Made by a program: the position numbers and the translations under genes. The notes below the pieces were generated by a model, which saw only the letters and a program-made list of their open reading frames with translations, was not told where the DNA came from and did not search any database. A DNA stretch of 64,000 nucleotides from DASXKD01 sp963734725 (lineage in GTDB: Bacteria; Actinomycetota; Actinomycetes; Streptosporangiales; Streptosporangiaceae). Of the stretch, positions 45,795 to 56,216 are shown piece after piece (the first letter of the stretch is position 1; each line of letters begins with the position of its first letter). The stretch spans positions 1-64,000 of the forward strand of contig CAVTIX010000024.1 in NCBI GenBank assembly GCA_963734725.1. The letters are read 5' to 3'.

Positions 45795-46531
45795 TCAGCG
45801 GAGGCTCCCGGGCCGGGCGATGGCGGGAGCTTGCCTTCCTGGTGCGGGGGCGTTCACGGCCTTGACCAGCAGCCAGGCCAGGAAGCACAGTTCGGCGGTC
45901 CCGCCAATGGCGATGAAGAGCGGCGCGGTGCTGGCGCCGATGGCGGGGCGAGGACCCGGATGAACAGGGATGCGATGTATGCGAAGCACCCGATGATCAG
46001 CAAGACGCCGAGCGGCTTGGGGAAGTAGCCGGACTTGATGACCAGATACCCCAGCGGCAGCAGCCACAGGCCGAAGAACATTGAATCGATGAGGTAACCG
46101 GTGTGCTGCGTCGTGACGAACAGCAGGGTCAGCCCATCGGCGCCTGCTCCGCCGAAGGCGCGGGTGTAGTGGCCGCCGGTGGCGATGGCCAGCGCGGTGT
46201 ACTGGTTGAGCTGGTTGAGATACTGAATCGCGGCCCCGACCGCGGCGAAGGTGACCATCGCCGCAGCGGCGAGCTGGTGGACGTGGTTAAGGAGCAGGTA
46301 CAAGGCCATGGCCGGCAGCAGCCAGCAGGTGGCCGCCATCATGTCACTGGCGAAGCCGACCCGAAACAGCGCTGCCGAGGCACGGATATTGCCGGCGGTG
46401 GCGGCAGCGTCGCCTGACTTGACGATGCGGGGCAGCACGTAGCCCTCGTTGAACGCGGCGGCCGCCAGGAGCAGATACAGAACTCCCGCGGCCCGGGCCA
46501 GGGCCTTCGGTGTGGCCATGCTGGCTCTCAT
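45795..46531 (-). pseudogene. DUF4386 membrane protein, frameshifted near the C-terminus
   Basis: Six or so hydrophobic segments are visible, from ARAAGVLYLLLAAAAFN through FFGLWLLPLGYLVIKSGYFPK to VLLIIGCFAYIASLF, the DUF4386 pattern. At ~45942-45950 the homologous end moves to the -1 frame, reading APLFIAIGGTAELCFLAWLLV to the stop at 45795. One missing base explains this. Unrepaired, the last helix is lost. The function of the family is unknown. Confidence 0.72.
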
Positions 46532-46708
46532 CGCAGTTCCCGTGGACCTTCAGCAGCTGCCGGAGGGCCACGGGCGGCGCGCACGTCACCGCGCCGCAGT
46601 CCTGCGCACCTGGCCCGGCGCCGGGCCAGGTGCGGAACAATGACGTCATGCTCGCCTTCCGCCGCCTCGCCAGCGCGGCCCTTCGGCCGACACGATGACC
46701 AGCGCCGG

Positions 46709-47905
46709 ATGACCACCGTGTCCCCGAACGACGCCTCGGGCGCTGGCGTCCAGCCGTTCTCGGTGGCCGTGGATACAGCGGTGATCGATGAGCTGCGGGC
46801 GCGGATCCGCCGCGCCCGGCTGCCGGAGGCCGCGCCCGGTGAGCCGTGGGCGCAGGGCACCGACCGCGACTGGCTGGAAGGGCTGCTCCGCTACTGGGCT
46901 GACGCGTTCGACTGGCCGGCGGCTGAGCGGGAGCTGAACCGGTTCGCGCACTACCGGGCCCGGATCGGCGACGCCGTGGTTCATTTCGTGCATGAGCGGG
47001 CCAGGCACGGCGGGGGAATCCCCTTGATTCTTGGTCACGGCTGGCCCAGTTGCTTCGCCGAACTGCTGCCGCTGGTCCCGCTGCTGACCGACCCGGCGGG
47101 GCACGGAATCAGCGGCCCGGCGTTCGACGTCGTTATCCCCTCCCTGCCCGGCTACGGGTTCTCGACCCGGCCAGCCGCCCCGGGCGGGGTCACTTATCGC
47201 TACGTCGCCGGCCTGTGGCACACGCTGATGCGAGACCTGGGCTATGCCCGGTACGCCGCGGGCGGCGGTGACTTCGGCGCCGGGATCGCCACGTTCATGG
47301 CCTTGGACAACCCTGCGCCGCTGATCGGCTTGCACCTGACCAACCTGGAACTCACCCCGTGGACCGGGCCCGGCGCCCGGCCCTTGTCCGTGGCCGAGCG
47401 GGCCTACCTGGAGCAGGCTGAGCGGTGGGACCGGACCGAGCGCGGCTACACCGCGATCCAGTCCACCAAACCGCAGACCCTTGGCTACGCGCTCACCGAC
47501 TCTCCAGCCGGGCTGGCCGCCTGGATCCTGGAGAAATGGCGGTCCTGGAGCGACTGTGACGGCGACCTGCAATCCCGGTTCTCCACGGATTTCCTGCTCA
47601 CGGTCGTCACCTTGTACTGGGTGACGTCCACCATCACCTCCTCGATACGCGACTACTATGACAACCGCCGCTGGCAGGGCGAGCCGCGGCTCGGCCCCGA
47701 CGACATCGCTCAGGTGCCGACCGCCGTCGCGGTCTTTCCGCACACGCTCGTCCCCGAAGGGGAGCCGCCCCGGGAATGGGCCGACCGGCTGTATGACATC
47801 CGCCGCTGGACCGTGATGCCCGCAGGCGGCCACTTCGCAGCCGCCGAGGAGCCCGAACTCGTAGCCCGCGATATCGTCGCGTTCTTCGCCACCGTGGACC
47901 GATAG
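46709..47905 (+). CDS. epoxide hydrolase (EHN-domain, microsomal type)
   Basis: This enzyme opens epoxides through an aspartyl ester. The EHN lid domain (IDELRARIRRARLPEA, residues ~25-130) precedes an alpha/beta fold with the oxyanion motif GHGWPS, the nucleophile in GGGDFGAGIA, and the catalytic His in PAGGHFAAAEEPE. The ATG at 46709 is favoured, though the frame is open to 46640. The natural substrate is unknown. Confidence 0.88.
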   Translation: MTTVSPNDASGAGVQPFSVAVDTAVIDELRARIRRARLPEAAPGEPWAQGTDRDWLEGLLRYWADAFDWPAAERELNRFAHYRARIGDAVVHFVHERARHGGGIPLILGHGWPSCFAELLPLVPLLTDPAGHGISGPAFDVVIPSLPGYGFSTRPAAPGGVTYRYVAGLWHTLMRDLGYARYAAGGGDFGAGIATFMALDNPAPLIGLHLTNLELTPWTGPGARPLSVAERAYLEQAERWDRTERGYTAIQSTKPQTLGYALTDSPAGLAAWILEKWRSWSDCDGDLQSRFSTDFLLTVVTLYWVTSTITSSIRDYYDNRRWQGEPRLGPDDIAQVPTAVAVFPHTLVPEGEPPREWADRLYDIRRWTVMPAGGHFAAAEEPELVARDIVAFFATVDR

Positions 47906-48002
47906 AGCCGCATCGCCGTAGAAACGGGCGACATCAGCGGTGCGGAAGCAGTCAGGCTCGGGTCCGGCTGTCTGTATCCGGCGCTGACGTGATGGCGAAG
48001 GT

Positions 48003-48008
48003 TAGCCT
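48003..48008 (+). promoter_or_regulatory. -10 box for a leaderless lysE-type transcript
   Basis: TAGCCT lies six bases before the GTG at 48015 and no ribosome site is present. Confidence 0.45.
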
Positions 48009-48014
48009 GGGTGC

Positions 48015-48653
48015 GTGGTGTCAAGTGCGCAGGTGGCCGGCTTCGCTGTCACTTGCTTGATCGTGATCGCCATTCCGGGTCCGAGCGTGCTGTTCGTGAT
48101 CGGGCGTGCCCTGGCGCACGGCCGGCGGACGGCGCTGGCGTCGGTGGCCGGCAACGCGGCCGGCGTCCAGGTAGTGGCGATCAGTGTCGCCCTGGGGATC
48201 GGGACCCTGGTGCAGCGCTCGGACCGGGTGTTCACGGTGGTCAAGCTGGCCGGTGCCGGGTACTTGGCCTGGCTGGGTGTCAAGGCGATCAGGCACCGCC
48301 GCGCGCTCGCGGACGCGATGTTGGTCGCGGCGGCGCCGCGCAGCGGCTGGAAGGCAGCGGCCGAGGGCTTCACGGTGGGCGTGGCGAACCCTAAAGCGTA
48401 CGTCCTGTTCGCGGCCGTGCTGCCACAGTTCGCCAACCAGGCCGCCGGGCACGTGCCGCTGCAACTGCTCCTGCTCAGCCTGGTGTCGTTGCCGATAGGG
48501 CTGATCTCCGACGGCACCTGGGGCTTGGCCGCCAGCGGGGTGCGGTCCTGGTTCGCCCGCTCGCCCCGGCGGCTTGAACTGGTCGGTGGCCTCGGCGGGC
48601 TAGCCATCGTCGGCCTGGGCGTCACCCTGGCCCTGACCGGCCGCAAGGACTAA
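48015..48653 (+). CDS. LysE/RhtB family amino-acid exporter
   Basis: A six-helix exporter of amino acids or related small molecules. IPGPSVLFVIGRALAHGRR is the family signature, and VANPKAYVLFAAVLPQF the second conserved block. The 212 residues are normal. The exported compound cannot be told. Confidence 0.9.
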   Translation: MVSSAQVAGFAVTCLIVIAIPGPSVLFVIGRALAHGRRTALASVAGNAAGVQVVAISVALGIGTLVQRSDRVFTVVKLAGAGYLAWLGVKAIRHRRALADAMLVAAAPRSGWKAAAEGFTVGVANPKAYVLFAAVLPQFANQAAGHVPLQLLLLSLVSLPIGLISDGTWGLAASGVRSWFARSPRRLELVGGLGGLAIVGLGVTLALTGRKD

Positions 48654-48743
48654 CCGCGATGGTGGGCGCCTCCGCTGAATGGCTGGGTGTCAGACTGGTC
48701 TTACCGACCGCAAAGACTGACAGGGGGAGGGGCAGGCAGCGTC

Positions 48744-49142
48744 ATGCGGGTCATTCTGAACATCATCTGGCTGGTGCTGTGCGGCATTTGGATGGCCATC
48801 GGCTACGCCGTGGCCGGCCTGATCTGCTTCCTCTTGTTCTTCCTCGTCATCACGATCCCGTTCGGGATCGCCGCCTTCCGGATTGCGGGCTACGTGCTGT
48901 GGCCGTTCGGGCGCAGCATCGACCGGCGGCCGACCGCCGGCCTCGGCTCGCTGATCGGCAACATCCTCTGGATCATCCTCTTCGGATGGGAGCTCGCGCT
49001 CGCCCACCTGGTCACCGGCGTCCTGCTCTGCCTCACCATCATCGGCATCCCGCTGGGCCTGGCCAACTTCAAGATCATCCCGATCTCGCTGGTGCCGCTC
49101 GGGGTGCGCGTGGTGCCCAGCGACGCCAGGTTCGGGGCGTAG
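48744..49142 (+). CDS. YccF domain inner membrane protein
   Basis: Two similar YccF units are visible: LNIIWLVLCGIWMAIGYAV with PFGIAAFRIA, then GNILWIILFGWELALAHLV with PLGLANFKI. About four helices in 132 residues. The function is not known. ATG 48744 is chosen; the frame is open to 48687. Confidence 0.88.
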   Translation: MRVILNIIWLVLCGIWMAIGYAVAGLICFLLFFLVITIPFGIAAFRIAGYVLWPFGRSIDRRPTAGLGSLIGNILWIILFGWELALAHLVTGVLLCLTIIGIPLGLANFKIIPISLVPLGVRVVPSDARFGA

Positions 49143-49158
49143 CCGGGCCGAGGCAGGC

Positions 49159-51291
49159 TCAGGGCCGGCCCATGGACGGGCCGTGCGTGATCAGCATCGA
49201 GTCCGGGGGCACCAGGTTGACGCCGTCGGGGTCATTGAGGTATCCGGCCCTGGCGCCGGGGACGCCAGTGTGCCCGTACTGCCACACGATCTTGTTCGTG
49301 ACCGGGTCGATGACGATCACCCGGTGGTTGAAGTCGTCGTTGACCAGGACGTCCCCGTTGGGCAGGGGCAGCGCCAGCGACGGTTGGTTGAGCCCGCGGA
49401 ACCGCCACAGCAGCCTGCCGTGGGAGTTGAACTCGACCACCTGCCCGGCCGGTGAGTAGTCGGCGGTGAGGTAGCGGCCCGGGTAGACCTCGTTGGTGTC
49501 GGACGGATAGGCCACCCCCGGCGGATGCACCGACCACGTCACCCGCCCGTGCAGCGACATCTGGGTTGCCCAGTCCCCGGTGATCTCGGTGACGATGTAG
49601 CTTCCGTTGGTGGCGGGGAACGCGCCGTTGGGGCTGCCGAACTCGTGTGGCGGGTTGTGCCCGCAGGCCCCGGTCGTGCCGAGGATCCGACGGGGCCGGT
49701 GCATCTGGCGGGCGGGCGGGGCGAGCAGCAGGATCCGGCAGTTCTTGATGTCTGCGGTGATCATCCCACCACCGGGCATCATCATCGCGTCATCGGGGTT
49801 GGAAGCGAAGCCGGCCGCGCTCCCGGGCACCCCGGGCTTCCCGTATCGGTAAATGATCTTGTGCCGGGCGATGTTGATGACGCTGACGACCGAGTACTCC
49901 TCCTCGGTGGCGATGATGTCCAGGCCATCAGGGGAGAAGAACGCGTCATCGGGCAGCAGGAAGTGCTGGCCGTGGGTGAGGTCGCCGGGGCGGGGGAACC
50001 GCCAGCGGATCCGGCCCTGCGGGTCCACAATGAGCAGCCGGTTGTTCCAGTCGTCGGCAATCAGGACATCACCCGGCAGCACGCCTGGGTTGGAACCCGG
50101 CCTCAGGTGCCCCCTGCCGTGCGCGGGGCGCAGCCATGGTGCGCTGGTTAGGGTCTCGTTGTAGGCGTCGGTGCCCGTGCCCGCCGGATTCCCGGGCGCC
50201 GCGAGCGGGCCGGTGCCGGGGAACGCGGCTGTGCCCGGGACCAGCCGCACCTGGGCGACGGTCGGGACCTGCCGGTTTCCGTCGCTCCCGCCCACGACGA
50301 ACGCGGTGCCGCCGATCACCGCCGAGGCGGCGTTGCTGACCGGGACCGGGAGTGTGCCCGCGTGGGCGGCGGAGTGGTGAGCCGGGTCATAGGCCAGCAC
50401 CGCCCGGGTGGCTGCCGGGCGGGCGCCGGACTGGCCACCGGCGATGAAGATCCGGCCGGCCAGTGTGAACGCCGTCGCCCCGGTGATCGGCGCGGGCAGG
50501 TGGCCGACGACCGTGGCCTGGCCGGTGCCGATGCTCACCCGCTGGATCACCCGGCTGGGACCGGCCGCGGTCTGGCCGCCGAACACATAGATCTCCCGGC
50601 CGGTGCCCGCGACCGCGGCGTAGCGTACCGGCACGGGCAGCCGGGCCACGGTGCGGAAGGCCCGGCCGTTCCCGGTAGCGAGCACCGCGGCGTCGTAGCT
50701 GGCGCCGTCATACCCACCAACCAGGTAGGCCGTGCCGCCGAGGGTTACTGAGGAGAGGTCTGAGCGAGGCCCGGGAAGCTGGCCGACCACGGTGGCGGTG
50801 CCGCGCCCGCGCAGCGACTGCACGCTCGCCAGGCTGGCCGCCACGCCGCCGCCGAACAGGTACGGCCTGCCGCCAAGCAGCGCCCCGGCCGCGTCGTGGC
50901 TGGCCGCCGCCAGGCCGGCCCGGACGGTACGGCCGGTCACCGGGTTGAGTTCGGTGACCGCGCGGGTGGTGACGGACCGCTGATCCAGCCCGCCGATGAT
51001 CAGCAGGTGCTTGCCGCTGGCGAGCACCACCTCGCGGGAGATCCCCGAGGGAAGCTGGTAGGCCGCCGGAGTGACCTGCAACGACAGCGGTTCGCTGGCC
51101 GTGGGCTGTGGCGCCGGTGTTTGCGAGTGGGCGGCAGGCGCATGGTGGTGCGCCACTGGTCCGGGGCCGGCCGAGCAGCCGGCCGCCAGGCCTAGGCACA
51201 GGCCACTGGCGAGCAGGATGAGCCGCCGCCGTGTTATGCCTGCGGCGAGACGTGCAAGCCGTCCGGCCGGAACGGGCGCACCCCTGCTCAT
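49159..51291 (-). CDS. lipoprotein with Kelch-type and NHL-type beta-propellers
   Basis: TRRRLILLASGLCLGLAAGC carries arginines and a lipobox, so the protein is anchored outside the membrane. Residues ~85-345 are six or so Kelch-like blades (GGRPYLFGGG, GGTAYLVGGYDG, GREIYVFGGQT, AGRIFIAGGQS, GGTAFVVGGSDG). Residues ~380-700 look like a second propeller with repeats such as DVLIADDWNNRLLIVDPQGRI and DVLVNDDFNHRVIVIDPVTN. No catalytic signature is seen. A role in binding surface polymers or ligands is only a guess. Confidence 0.83.
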   Translation of the reverse strand: MSRGAPVPAGRLARLAAGITRRRLILLASGLCLGLAAGCSAGPGPVAHHHAPAAHSQTPAPQPTASEPLSLQVTPAAYQLPSGISREVVLASGKHLLIIGGLDQRSVTTRAVTELNPVTGRTVRAGLAAASHDAAGALLGGRPYLFGGGVAASLASVQSLRGRGTATVVGQLPGPRSDLSSVTLGGTAYLVGGYDGASYDAAVLATGNGRAFRTVARLPVPVRYAAVAGTGREIYVFGGQTAAGPSRVIQRVSIGTGQATVVGHLPAPITGATAFTLAGRIFIAGGQSGARPAATRAVLAYDPAHHSAAHAGTLPVPVSNAASAVIGGTAFVVGGSDGNRQVPTVAQVRLVPGTAAFPGTGPLAAPGNPAGTGTDAYNETLTSAPWLRPAHGRGHLRPGSNPGVLPGDVLIADDWNNRLLIVDPQGRIRWRFPRPGDLTHGQHFLLPDDAFFSPDGLDIIATEEEYSVVSVINIARHKIIYRYGKPGVPGSAAGFASNPDDAMMMPGGGMITADIKNCRILLLAPPARQMHRPRRILGTTGACGHNPPHEFGSPNGAFPATNGSYIVTEITGDWATQMSLHGRVTWSVHPPGVAYPSDTNEVYPGRYLTADYSPAGQVVEFNSHGRLLWRFRGLNQPSLALPLPNGDVLVNDDFNHRVIVIDPVTNKIVWQYGHTGVPGARAGYLNDPDGVNLVPPDSMLITHGPSMGRP

Positions 51292-51338
51292 ACTGAGTAG
51301 GCTGCCAGACGGCGGCCGGCGGGTGCCGCGGTTATGCG

Positions 51339-52985
51339 TTACGCGGTGGGCATGCTAGCGGCGTCGCCGAGGTCAAGCTCGGTGACGCTCACCTCGCGCA
51401 TCTTGTACTTCTGCACCTTGCCGGTGACGGTCATCGGGAACTCGCCGGTGATCCGCAGGTAGCGCGGGATCTTGTAGTGGGCGATCTTGCCGGTGCAGAA
51501 CTCGCGCAGTTCCTCCAGGGTCAGCGTCTGGCCCGGGCGCAGCTTGACCCAGGCGCACAACTCCTCGCCGAACTTGGCGTCGGGCACCCCGATCACCTGC
51601 ACGTCCTCGATCGCGGGATGGCTGTAGAGGAACTCCTCGACCTCGCGCGGGTAGATGTTCTCCCCGCCCCTGATCACCATGTCCTTGATCCGGCCGGCGA
51701 TGTTCAGGTAACCGGCGTCGTCCATGACGGCGAGGTCGCCGGTGTGCATCCACCGGGCCGCGTCGATGGCGGCACGGGTCTGCGCCTCGTCGTCCCAGTA
51801 GCCGAGCATCACCGAATACCCCCGGGTGCACAGTTCCCCGGGCGCCCCGCGCGGCACGACCTGGCCGGTCTCCGGGTTGATGATCTTGACTTCGACGTGC
51901 GGGTGCACCCGGCCCACGGTCAACACACGCCGCTCCATGTCGTCGTCGGCGCGCGTCTGGGTAGACACCGGGGACGTCTCGGTCATCCCGTAGCAAATGG
52001 TCACATCGGCCATGTGCATCTCGCTGACCACCCGCTTCATCACCTCGACCGGGCACGGCGAGCCGGCCATGATCCCGGTGCGCAGGCTGGACAGGTCGTA
52101 GCTGGCAAAGTCGGGCAGGGCCAGTTCGGCGATGAACATGGTGGGCACGCCGTACAAGGACGTGCACCGCTCCCGCTGTACCGCCTCGAGCGCGGCGGCC
52201 GGCTCGAAGCCGGGGGAGGGGATGACGATGCAGGCGCCGTGCGTGGTGCAGGCGAGGTTGCCGAGGACCATGCCGAAGCAGTGGTAGAACGGCACCGGGA
52301 TGCAAACCCGGTCGGCCTCGGTGTACCGGCAGCCCTCCCCGATGAAGAACCCGTTGTTGAGGATGTTGTGGTGGGACAGCGTCGCGCCCTTGGGGAAGCC
52401 CGTCGTCCCGCTGGTGTACTGGATGTTGATCGGGTCGTCAAAGGCCAGCCCGGCCTCGCGCGCGGCCAGCGGGTCGCCATCCCTCTTCACTGCCGTCAGC
52501 GCGTCCCACTCCGGCCCGCCCAGGTAGACCACGCTCTCCAGTCGGTCGGCGACGCCGCTGACTTCCTCGATCATCGCCCGGTAGTTGCTCGTCTTGAATG
52601 ACTCGGCGCTCACCAGCATCCGGACGCCCGACTGCCGCAGCACATACGCCAGTTCGTGGCTGCGGTAAGCGGGGTTGATGTTCACCAGCACCACGCCGGC
52701 CTTCGCGGTGGCGTACTGGAGCAACACCCATTCCGCGCAGTTCGGGGACCAGATGCCGACCCGGTCGCCGGCCTCGATGCCCCGGGCGATCAGGCCACGG
52801 GCGAGCGTGTCGGTATCCGCATCGAACTGCGCATAGGTCCACCGGCGCCCGGTGGGCACATCCACCAGCACCTCCCGGCCGGGGTGCGCGGCGGCGATAC
52901 GGCGCAGGTTGTCCCCGATCGTCTCGCCGAGCAGCGGGTCTGGCGAGGCGCCATGGCTGTAAGACAGCGGGGTCGTTCCGATCAT
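51339..52985 (-). CDS. acyl-CoA synthetase (AMP-forming, FadD type)
   Basis: This enzyme activates fatty acids to acyl-CoA. The P-loop [19 protein letters not shown] is near residue 190, [11 protein letters not shown] and [11 protein letters not shown] follow, and the catalytic Lys is in [11 protein letters not shown]. The 548 residues match medium/long-chain FadD proteins rather than MenE, although menA is next door. The 189 bases upstream hold no gene. Confidence 0.92.
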   Translation of the reverse strand: MIGTTPLSYSHGASPDPLLGETIGDNLRRIAAAHPGREVLVDVPTGRRWTYAQFDADTDTLARGLIARGIEAGDRVGIWSPNCAEWVLLQYATAKAGVVLVNINPAYRSHELAYVLRQSGVRMLVSAESFKTSNYRAMIEEVSGVADRLESVVYLGGPEWDALTAVKRDGDPLAAREAGLAFDDPINIQYTSGTTGFPKGATLSHHNILNNGFFIGEGCRYTEADRVCIPVPFYHCFGMVLGNLACTTHGACIVIPSPGFEPAAALEAVQRERCTSLYGVPTMFIAELALPDFASYDLSSLRTGIMAGSPCPVEVMKRVVSEMHMADVTICYGMTETSPVSTQTRADDDMERRVLTVGRVHPHVEVKIINPETGQVVPRGAPGELCTRGYSVMLGYWDDEAQTRAAIDAARWMHTGDLAVMDDAGYLNIAGRIKDMVIRGGENIYPREVEEFLYSHPAIEDVQVIGVPDAKFGEELCAWVKLRPGQTLTLEELREFCTGKIAHYKIPRYLRITGEFPMTVTGKVQKYKMREVSVTELDLGDAASMPTA

Positions 52986-53174
52986 GGGGCAAACCCCCTC
53001 GTGAGTTCGATGGCACCCATGATTCCCGCTGCACCGGCCGGTGTGAATACTCTGTTGGCCCTGACCCGCCGCCCCGCCCTACGCTGGCCCTTGACCCCGC
53101 CGCCCCGCCCCAGTCAGCCAGGCACTCGATGCGCCATCGGGGTGCGGGCCTGCGGCGCCGTCGTTGTGCAGATA

Positions 53175-54047
53175 TCAAATCCTGACCGCAAGGCCGAGGG
53201 TCAGCAGGGCGCCGAACGCCAGTTGCAGCCTGCCGGTCTGCCCCAGCGCGCCGATCAGCGCCGGGCCGTCGGCGCCGGCTCGGACCGCGCGGACCGGCGG
53301 CAGCGCCAGCGGAACGGCGACGAGGGTGAGCAGGGTGAGCGGGCGCACCACGGCGATCAGGGCCGCCACGACGAACGGGACCAGCGCGCAGCCGGCGTAC
53401 AGCAGCCGGGTCCGGGTATCGCCGATGCGCACCGCCAGGGTCCGTTTGCCCGCCGCGGTGTCGGACGGTATGTCCCGCAGGTTGTTGATCACCAGCAAGG
53501 CGCAGGCGAGCAGCCCGACCGGGACCGCTGCCGCGACCGAGAGCCAGGTCAGGCTGCGGACCTGCACGAACGCAGTGCCAACCACCGCGGCTAGGCCGAA
53601 GAAGGCGAACACGGCCACCTCGCCGAACCCGCGGTAGCCGTACGGGTGACGGCCGCCGGTGTAAGTCCACGCGGCGGCGACGGCGGCCGCGCCGACGGCC
53701 AGCAGCCACCACGCGGTCGTGGCGGCGAGCACGAACCCGGCCAGGCAGGCGACGGCGAAGCTGACGCCGGCCGCGGTAAGCACCTGGCGCGGCGGCGCGA
53801 GCCCGGCCGCGACCAGCCGGACCGGGCCCACCCTGGCCTCGTCGGTACCCCGGATGCCGTCGCTGTAGTCGTTGGCGTAGTTCACCCCGACCTGCAGAGC
53901 GAGCGCGACGATCAGCGCCAGCAGGGCCCGCCACGCGGAGAAGTGGCCATAGCCGATCGCCACGCCGGTGCCGACGGCTACCGGTACCAGGGCCGCTGGC
54001 AGCGTCCTCGGCCGGGCGCCGGCCAGCCAGTCCTGCGCTGTTGCCAT
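53175..54047 (-). CDS. menA: 1,4-dihydroxy-2-naphthoate polyprenyltransferase
   Basis: MenA attaches the polyprenyl tail in menaquinone synthesis at the membrane. The aspartate motif NYANDYSDGIRGTD binds prenyl diphosphate, and NNLRDIPSDTAAGKRTLAVR is the second. About eight helices in 290 residues. The isoprenoid tail derives from the MEP pathway whose dxr and ispG genes are also here. The ATG at 54047 is 8 bases after the ilvD stop, so co-transcription with ilvD is likely. Confidence 0.92.
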   Translation of the reverse strand: MATAQDWLAGARPRTLPAALVPVAVGTGVAIGYGHFSAWRALLALIVALALQVGVNYANDYSDGIRGTDEARVGPVRLVAAGLAPPRQVLTAAGVSFAVACLAGFVLAATTAWWLLAVGAAAVAAAWTYTGGRHPYGYRGFGEVAVFAFFGLAAVVGTAFVQVRSLTWLSVAAAVPVGLLACALLVINNLRDIPSDTAAGKRTLAVRIGDTRTRLLYAGCALVPFVVAALIAVVRPLTLLTLVAVPLALPPVRAVRAGADGPALIGALGQTGRLQLAFGALLTLGLAVRI

Positions 54048-54055
54048 GTCCGGCG

Positions 54056-55921
54056 TCAGCTGCCGGAGCCGAGCCGGCCCAGGTCGCGGACCGCCCCGGC
54101 GGAGGCCGAGGTGGCCAGCGCTGCGTAGACCCGCAGCGCCTCGCTGACCGGGCGCTGCCGATCCACAGGGCGGTACCCGCCAACCACGGCGACCAACGCC
54201 TCCCGGCGCAAGGCAAGCTCGGTGTCCGGCACGTCCAGGCGCAGTTCGCGGGCGGGGATGTCGATCACGATACGGTCGCCGGCCTCGGCGAGCGCGATCG
54301 CGCCGCCCGCCGCCGCCTCCGGCGCGATGTGGCAGATCGACAGGCCGGACGTGCCGCCGGAGAACCGGCCGTCGGTGACCAGCGCGCAGGCCCTGCCCAG
54401 GCCCTTGCCCTTGAGGAAGCTTGTCGGGTACAGCATCTCCTGCATGCCGGGGCCGCCGCTGGGCCCCTCGTACCGGATGATCACCACGTCGCCCGGCTTG
54501 ACCTGTCCGCCGAGGATGCCTTCCACCGCCGATTCCTGGCTCTCGAACACGATCGCCGGGCCGGTGAACCGGAACAGCTCCTCCGGGACGCCCGCGGTCT
54601 TCACGATCGCGCCCTCGGGCGCGAGGTTGCCGTACAGGATGGCGAGCCCGCCGTCCTGGGTATAAGCGTGACCGGGATCCCTGATGCAGCCGCTGGCCCG
54701 GTCGGTGTCCAGCCCGGCCCAGCGGGCGCTTTGCGAATACGGCCTGGTGGTGCGGACACCGCCAGGCGCCGCGTGGAACAGCTCCCGCGCCTCGCCGGAC
54801 ACCGACGGTGAGCGCAGGTCGCAGGTGTCCAGGAACTCCCGCAGCGAGGAACTGTGCACGGTATGCACGTTCTGGTTGAGCAGCCCGGCCCGGTCCAGCT
54901 CGCCGAGGATCGCCGGGATGCCGCCCGCCCGGTGCACGTCCTCCACGTGGTAGCTGCTGCTCGGCGCCACCTTGCACAGGCACGGGACCCGGCGGGACAG
55001 CTCGTCGATCTCCTTCAGTCCGAACCCGACGCGGGCCTCGTGCGCGGCAGCAAGCAGGTGCAGGATCGTGTTGGTGGAGCCGCCCATAGCCACGTCCAGC
55101 GCCATCGCGTTCTCGAACGCCTCGCGGGTGGCCACCGACCGGGGCAGCACCGACTCGTCTTCGCCGGAGTAGTACCGCGTGACCAGCTCGACGACGAGCC
55201 GCCCAGCGCGCTCGAACAGTTCCTTGCGCGCCGTGTGCGTGGCCAGCGTGGTGCCGTTGCCGGGCAGCGAAAGGCCGATCGCCTCGGTGAGGCAGTTCAT
55301 CGAGTTGGCGGTGAACATGCCCGAACAGGATCCGCAGGTCGGGCAGGCCGCTTCCTCCAATTCGGCGAGCCGCTCATCGGACACCGAGGGGTCGGCCGAG
55401 GCGATCATCGGGTCGATGAGGTCGATCCTGGTGACGCCGTCGGTGGTCTCCCCTTCGGCGCGGGCGACCCCGGCCTCCATCGGCCCGCCAGAGACGAACA
55501 CGGCGGGGATGTTCAGCCGCAGCGCGGCCATCAGCATGCCCGGGGTGATCTTGTCGCAGTTGGAGATGCACACCACGGCGTCGGCGCAGTGGGCGTTCAC
55601 CATGTACTCGACCGAGTCGGCGATCAGTTCCCGGCTGGGCAGCGAGTAGAGCATGCCGCCGTGCCCCATCGCGATGCCGTCGTCGACCGCGATCGTGTTG
55701 AACTCGCGGGGGACCGCACCGGCCGCGCGTACGGCGTCGGCGACGACTTGGCCCACCTCGCGCAGGTGCACGTGGCCGGGCACGAACTCGGTGAAGCTGT
55801 TGGCTACCGCGATGATCGGCTTGCCGAGGTCCTCGCGCGCGACGCCGGTGGCGCGCAGCAGCGCGCGGGCGCCCGCCATGTTGCGGCCGTGCGTGACGGT
55901 CCGGGACCTCAGCGGCGGCAT
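54056..55921 (-). CDS. ilvD: dihydroxy-acid dehydratase
   Basis: IlvD dehydrates dihydroxy acids to the 2-oxo acids of valine, leucine and isoleucine with an iron-sulfur cluster. [21 protein letters not shown] opens the protein. Cluster cysteines are in [11 protein letters not shown] and [38 protein letters not shown] is the C-terminal signature. The 621 residues match the long enterobacterial-type enzyme. GGAGG precedes ATG 55921; the open frame beyond is repeat-derived. Confidence 0.95.
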   Translation of the reverse strand: MPPLRSRTVTHGRNMAGARALLRATGVAREDLGKPIIAVANSFTEFVPGHVHLREVGQVVADAVRAAGAVPREFNTIAVDDGIAMGHGGMLYSLPSRELIADSVEYMVNAHCADAVVCISNCDKITPGMLMAALRLNIPAVFVSGGPMEAGVARAEGETTDGVTRIDLIDPMIASADPSVSDERLAELEEAACPTCGSCSGMFTANSMNCLTEAIGLSLPGNGTTLATHTARKELFERAGRLVVELVTRYYSGEDESVLPRSVATREAFENAMALDVAMGGSTNTILHLLAAAHEARVGFGLKEIDELSRRVPCLCKVAPSSSYHVEDVHRAGGIPAILGELDRAGLLNQNVHTVHSSSLREFLDTCDLRSPSVSGEARELFHAAPGGVRTTRPYSQSARWAGLDTDRASGCIRDPGHAYTQDGGLAILYGNLAPEGAIVKTAGVPEELFRFTGPAIVFESQESAVEGILGGQVKPGDVVIIRYEGPSGGPGMQEMLYPTSFLKGKGLGRACALVTDGRFSGGTSGLSICHIAPEAAAGGAIALAEAGDRIVIDIPARELRLDVPDTELALRREALVAVVGGYRPVDRQRPVSEALRVYAALATSASAGAVRDLGRLGSGS

Positions 55922-56069
55922 GGCCCCTCCAGGCTCTCGTTTCCTGCAGTTTTGGAAGCCTTCAGCGTACCGGCGCCGCGGTGCTCGCCGGGGGCGGCCC
56001 GTGCCGCCTGTCGGCCGCCGTCGTTGAAAGCCTCCTGTCCAAAGAACGACAGCAAACGTCCAACCATGT

Positions 56070-56158
56070 GGGGCGGGGCGGCTGGATCCGGGCGGGGAGG
56101 GTTGGATGCGGGCGGTTGGATGCGGGCGGTTGGATGCGGGCGGGGCGGCTGGATCCGG
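56070..56158 (+). repeat. nested tandem repeat upstream of ilvD
   Basis: Three perfect 14 base units, GGTTGGATGCGGGC (56100-56141), are flanked by two copies of GGGCGGGGCGGCTGGATCCGG (56071-56091 and 56138-56158). It lies in the divergent region between ilvD and the small membrane protein. Confidence 0.8.
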
Positions 56159-56198
56159 ACAGGTCGTCTCGGTGCGGTGGGTGCGCGCTGGTGGCAAC

Positions 56199-56210
56199 AC
56201 GATATATCGT
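56199..56210. promoter_or_regulatory. palindrome ACGATATATCGT overlapping a -10 box
   Basis: A perfect 12 base AT-centred dyad contains TATCGT (56205-56210), which lies six bases before ATG 56217. It looks like an operator on a leaderless promoter. A second role for the divergent ilvD is possible. Confidence 0.55.
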
Positions 56211-56216
56211 GGATGC

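Noticed and set aside
51339..52985. MenE (succinylbenzoate-CoA ligase) beside menA
   Set aside because: Length and motifs fit FadD-type acyl-CoA synthetases better; MenE proteins are usually shorter.
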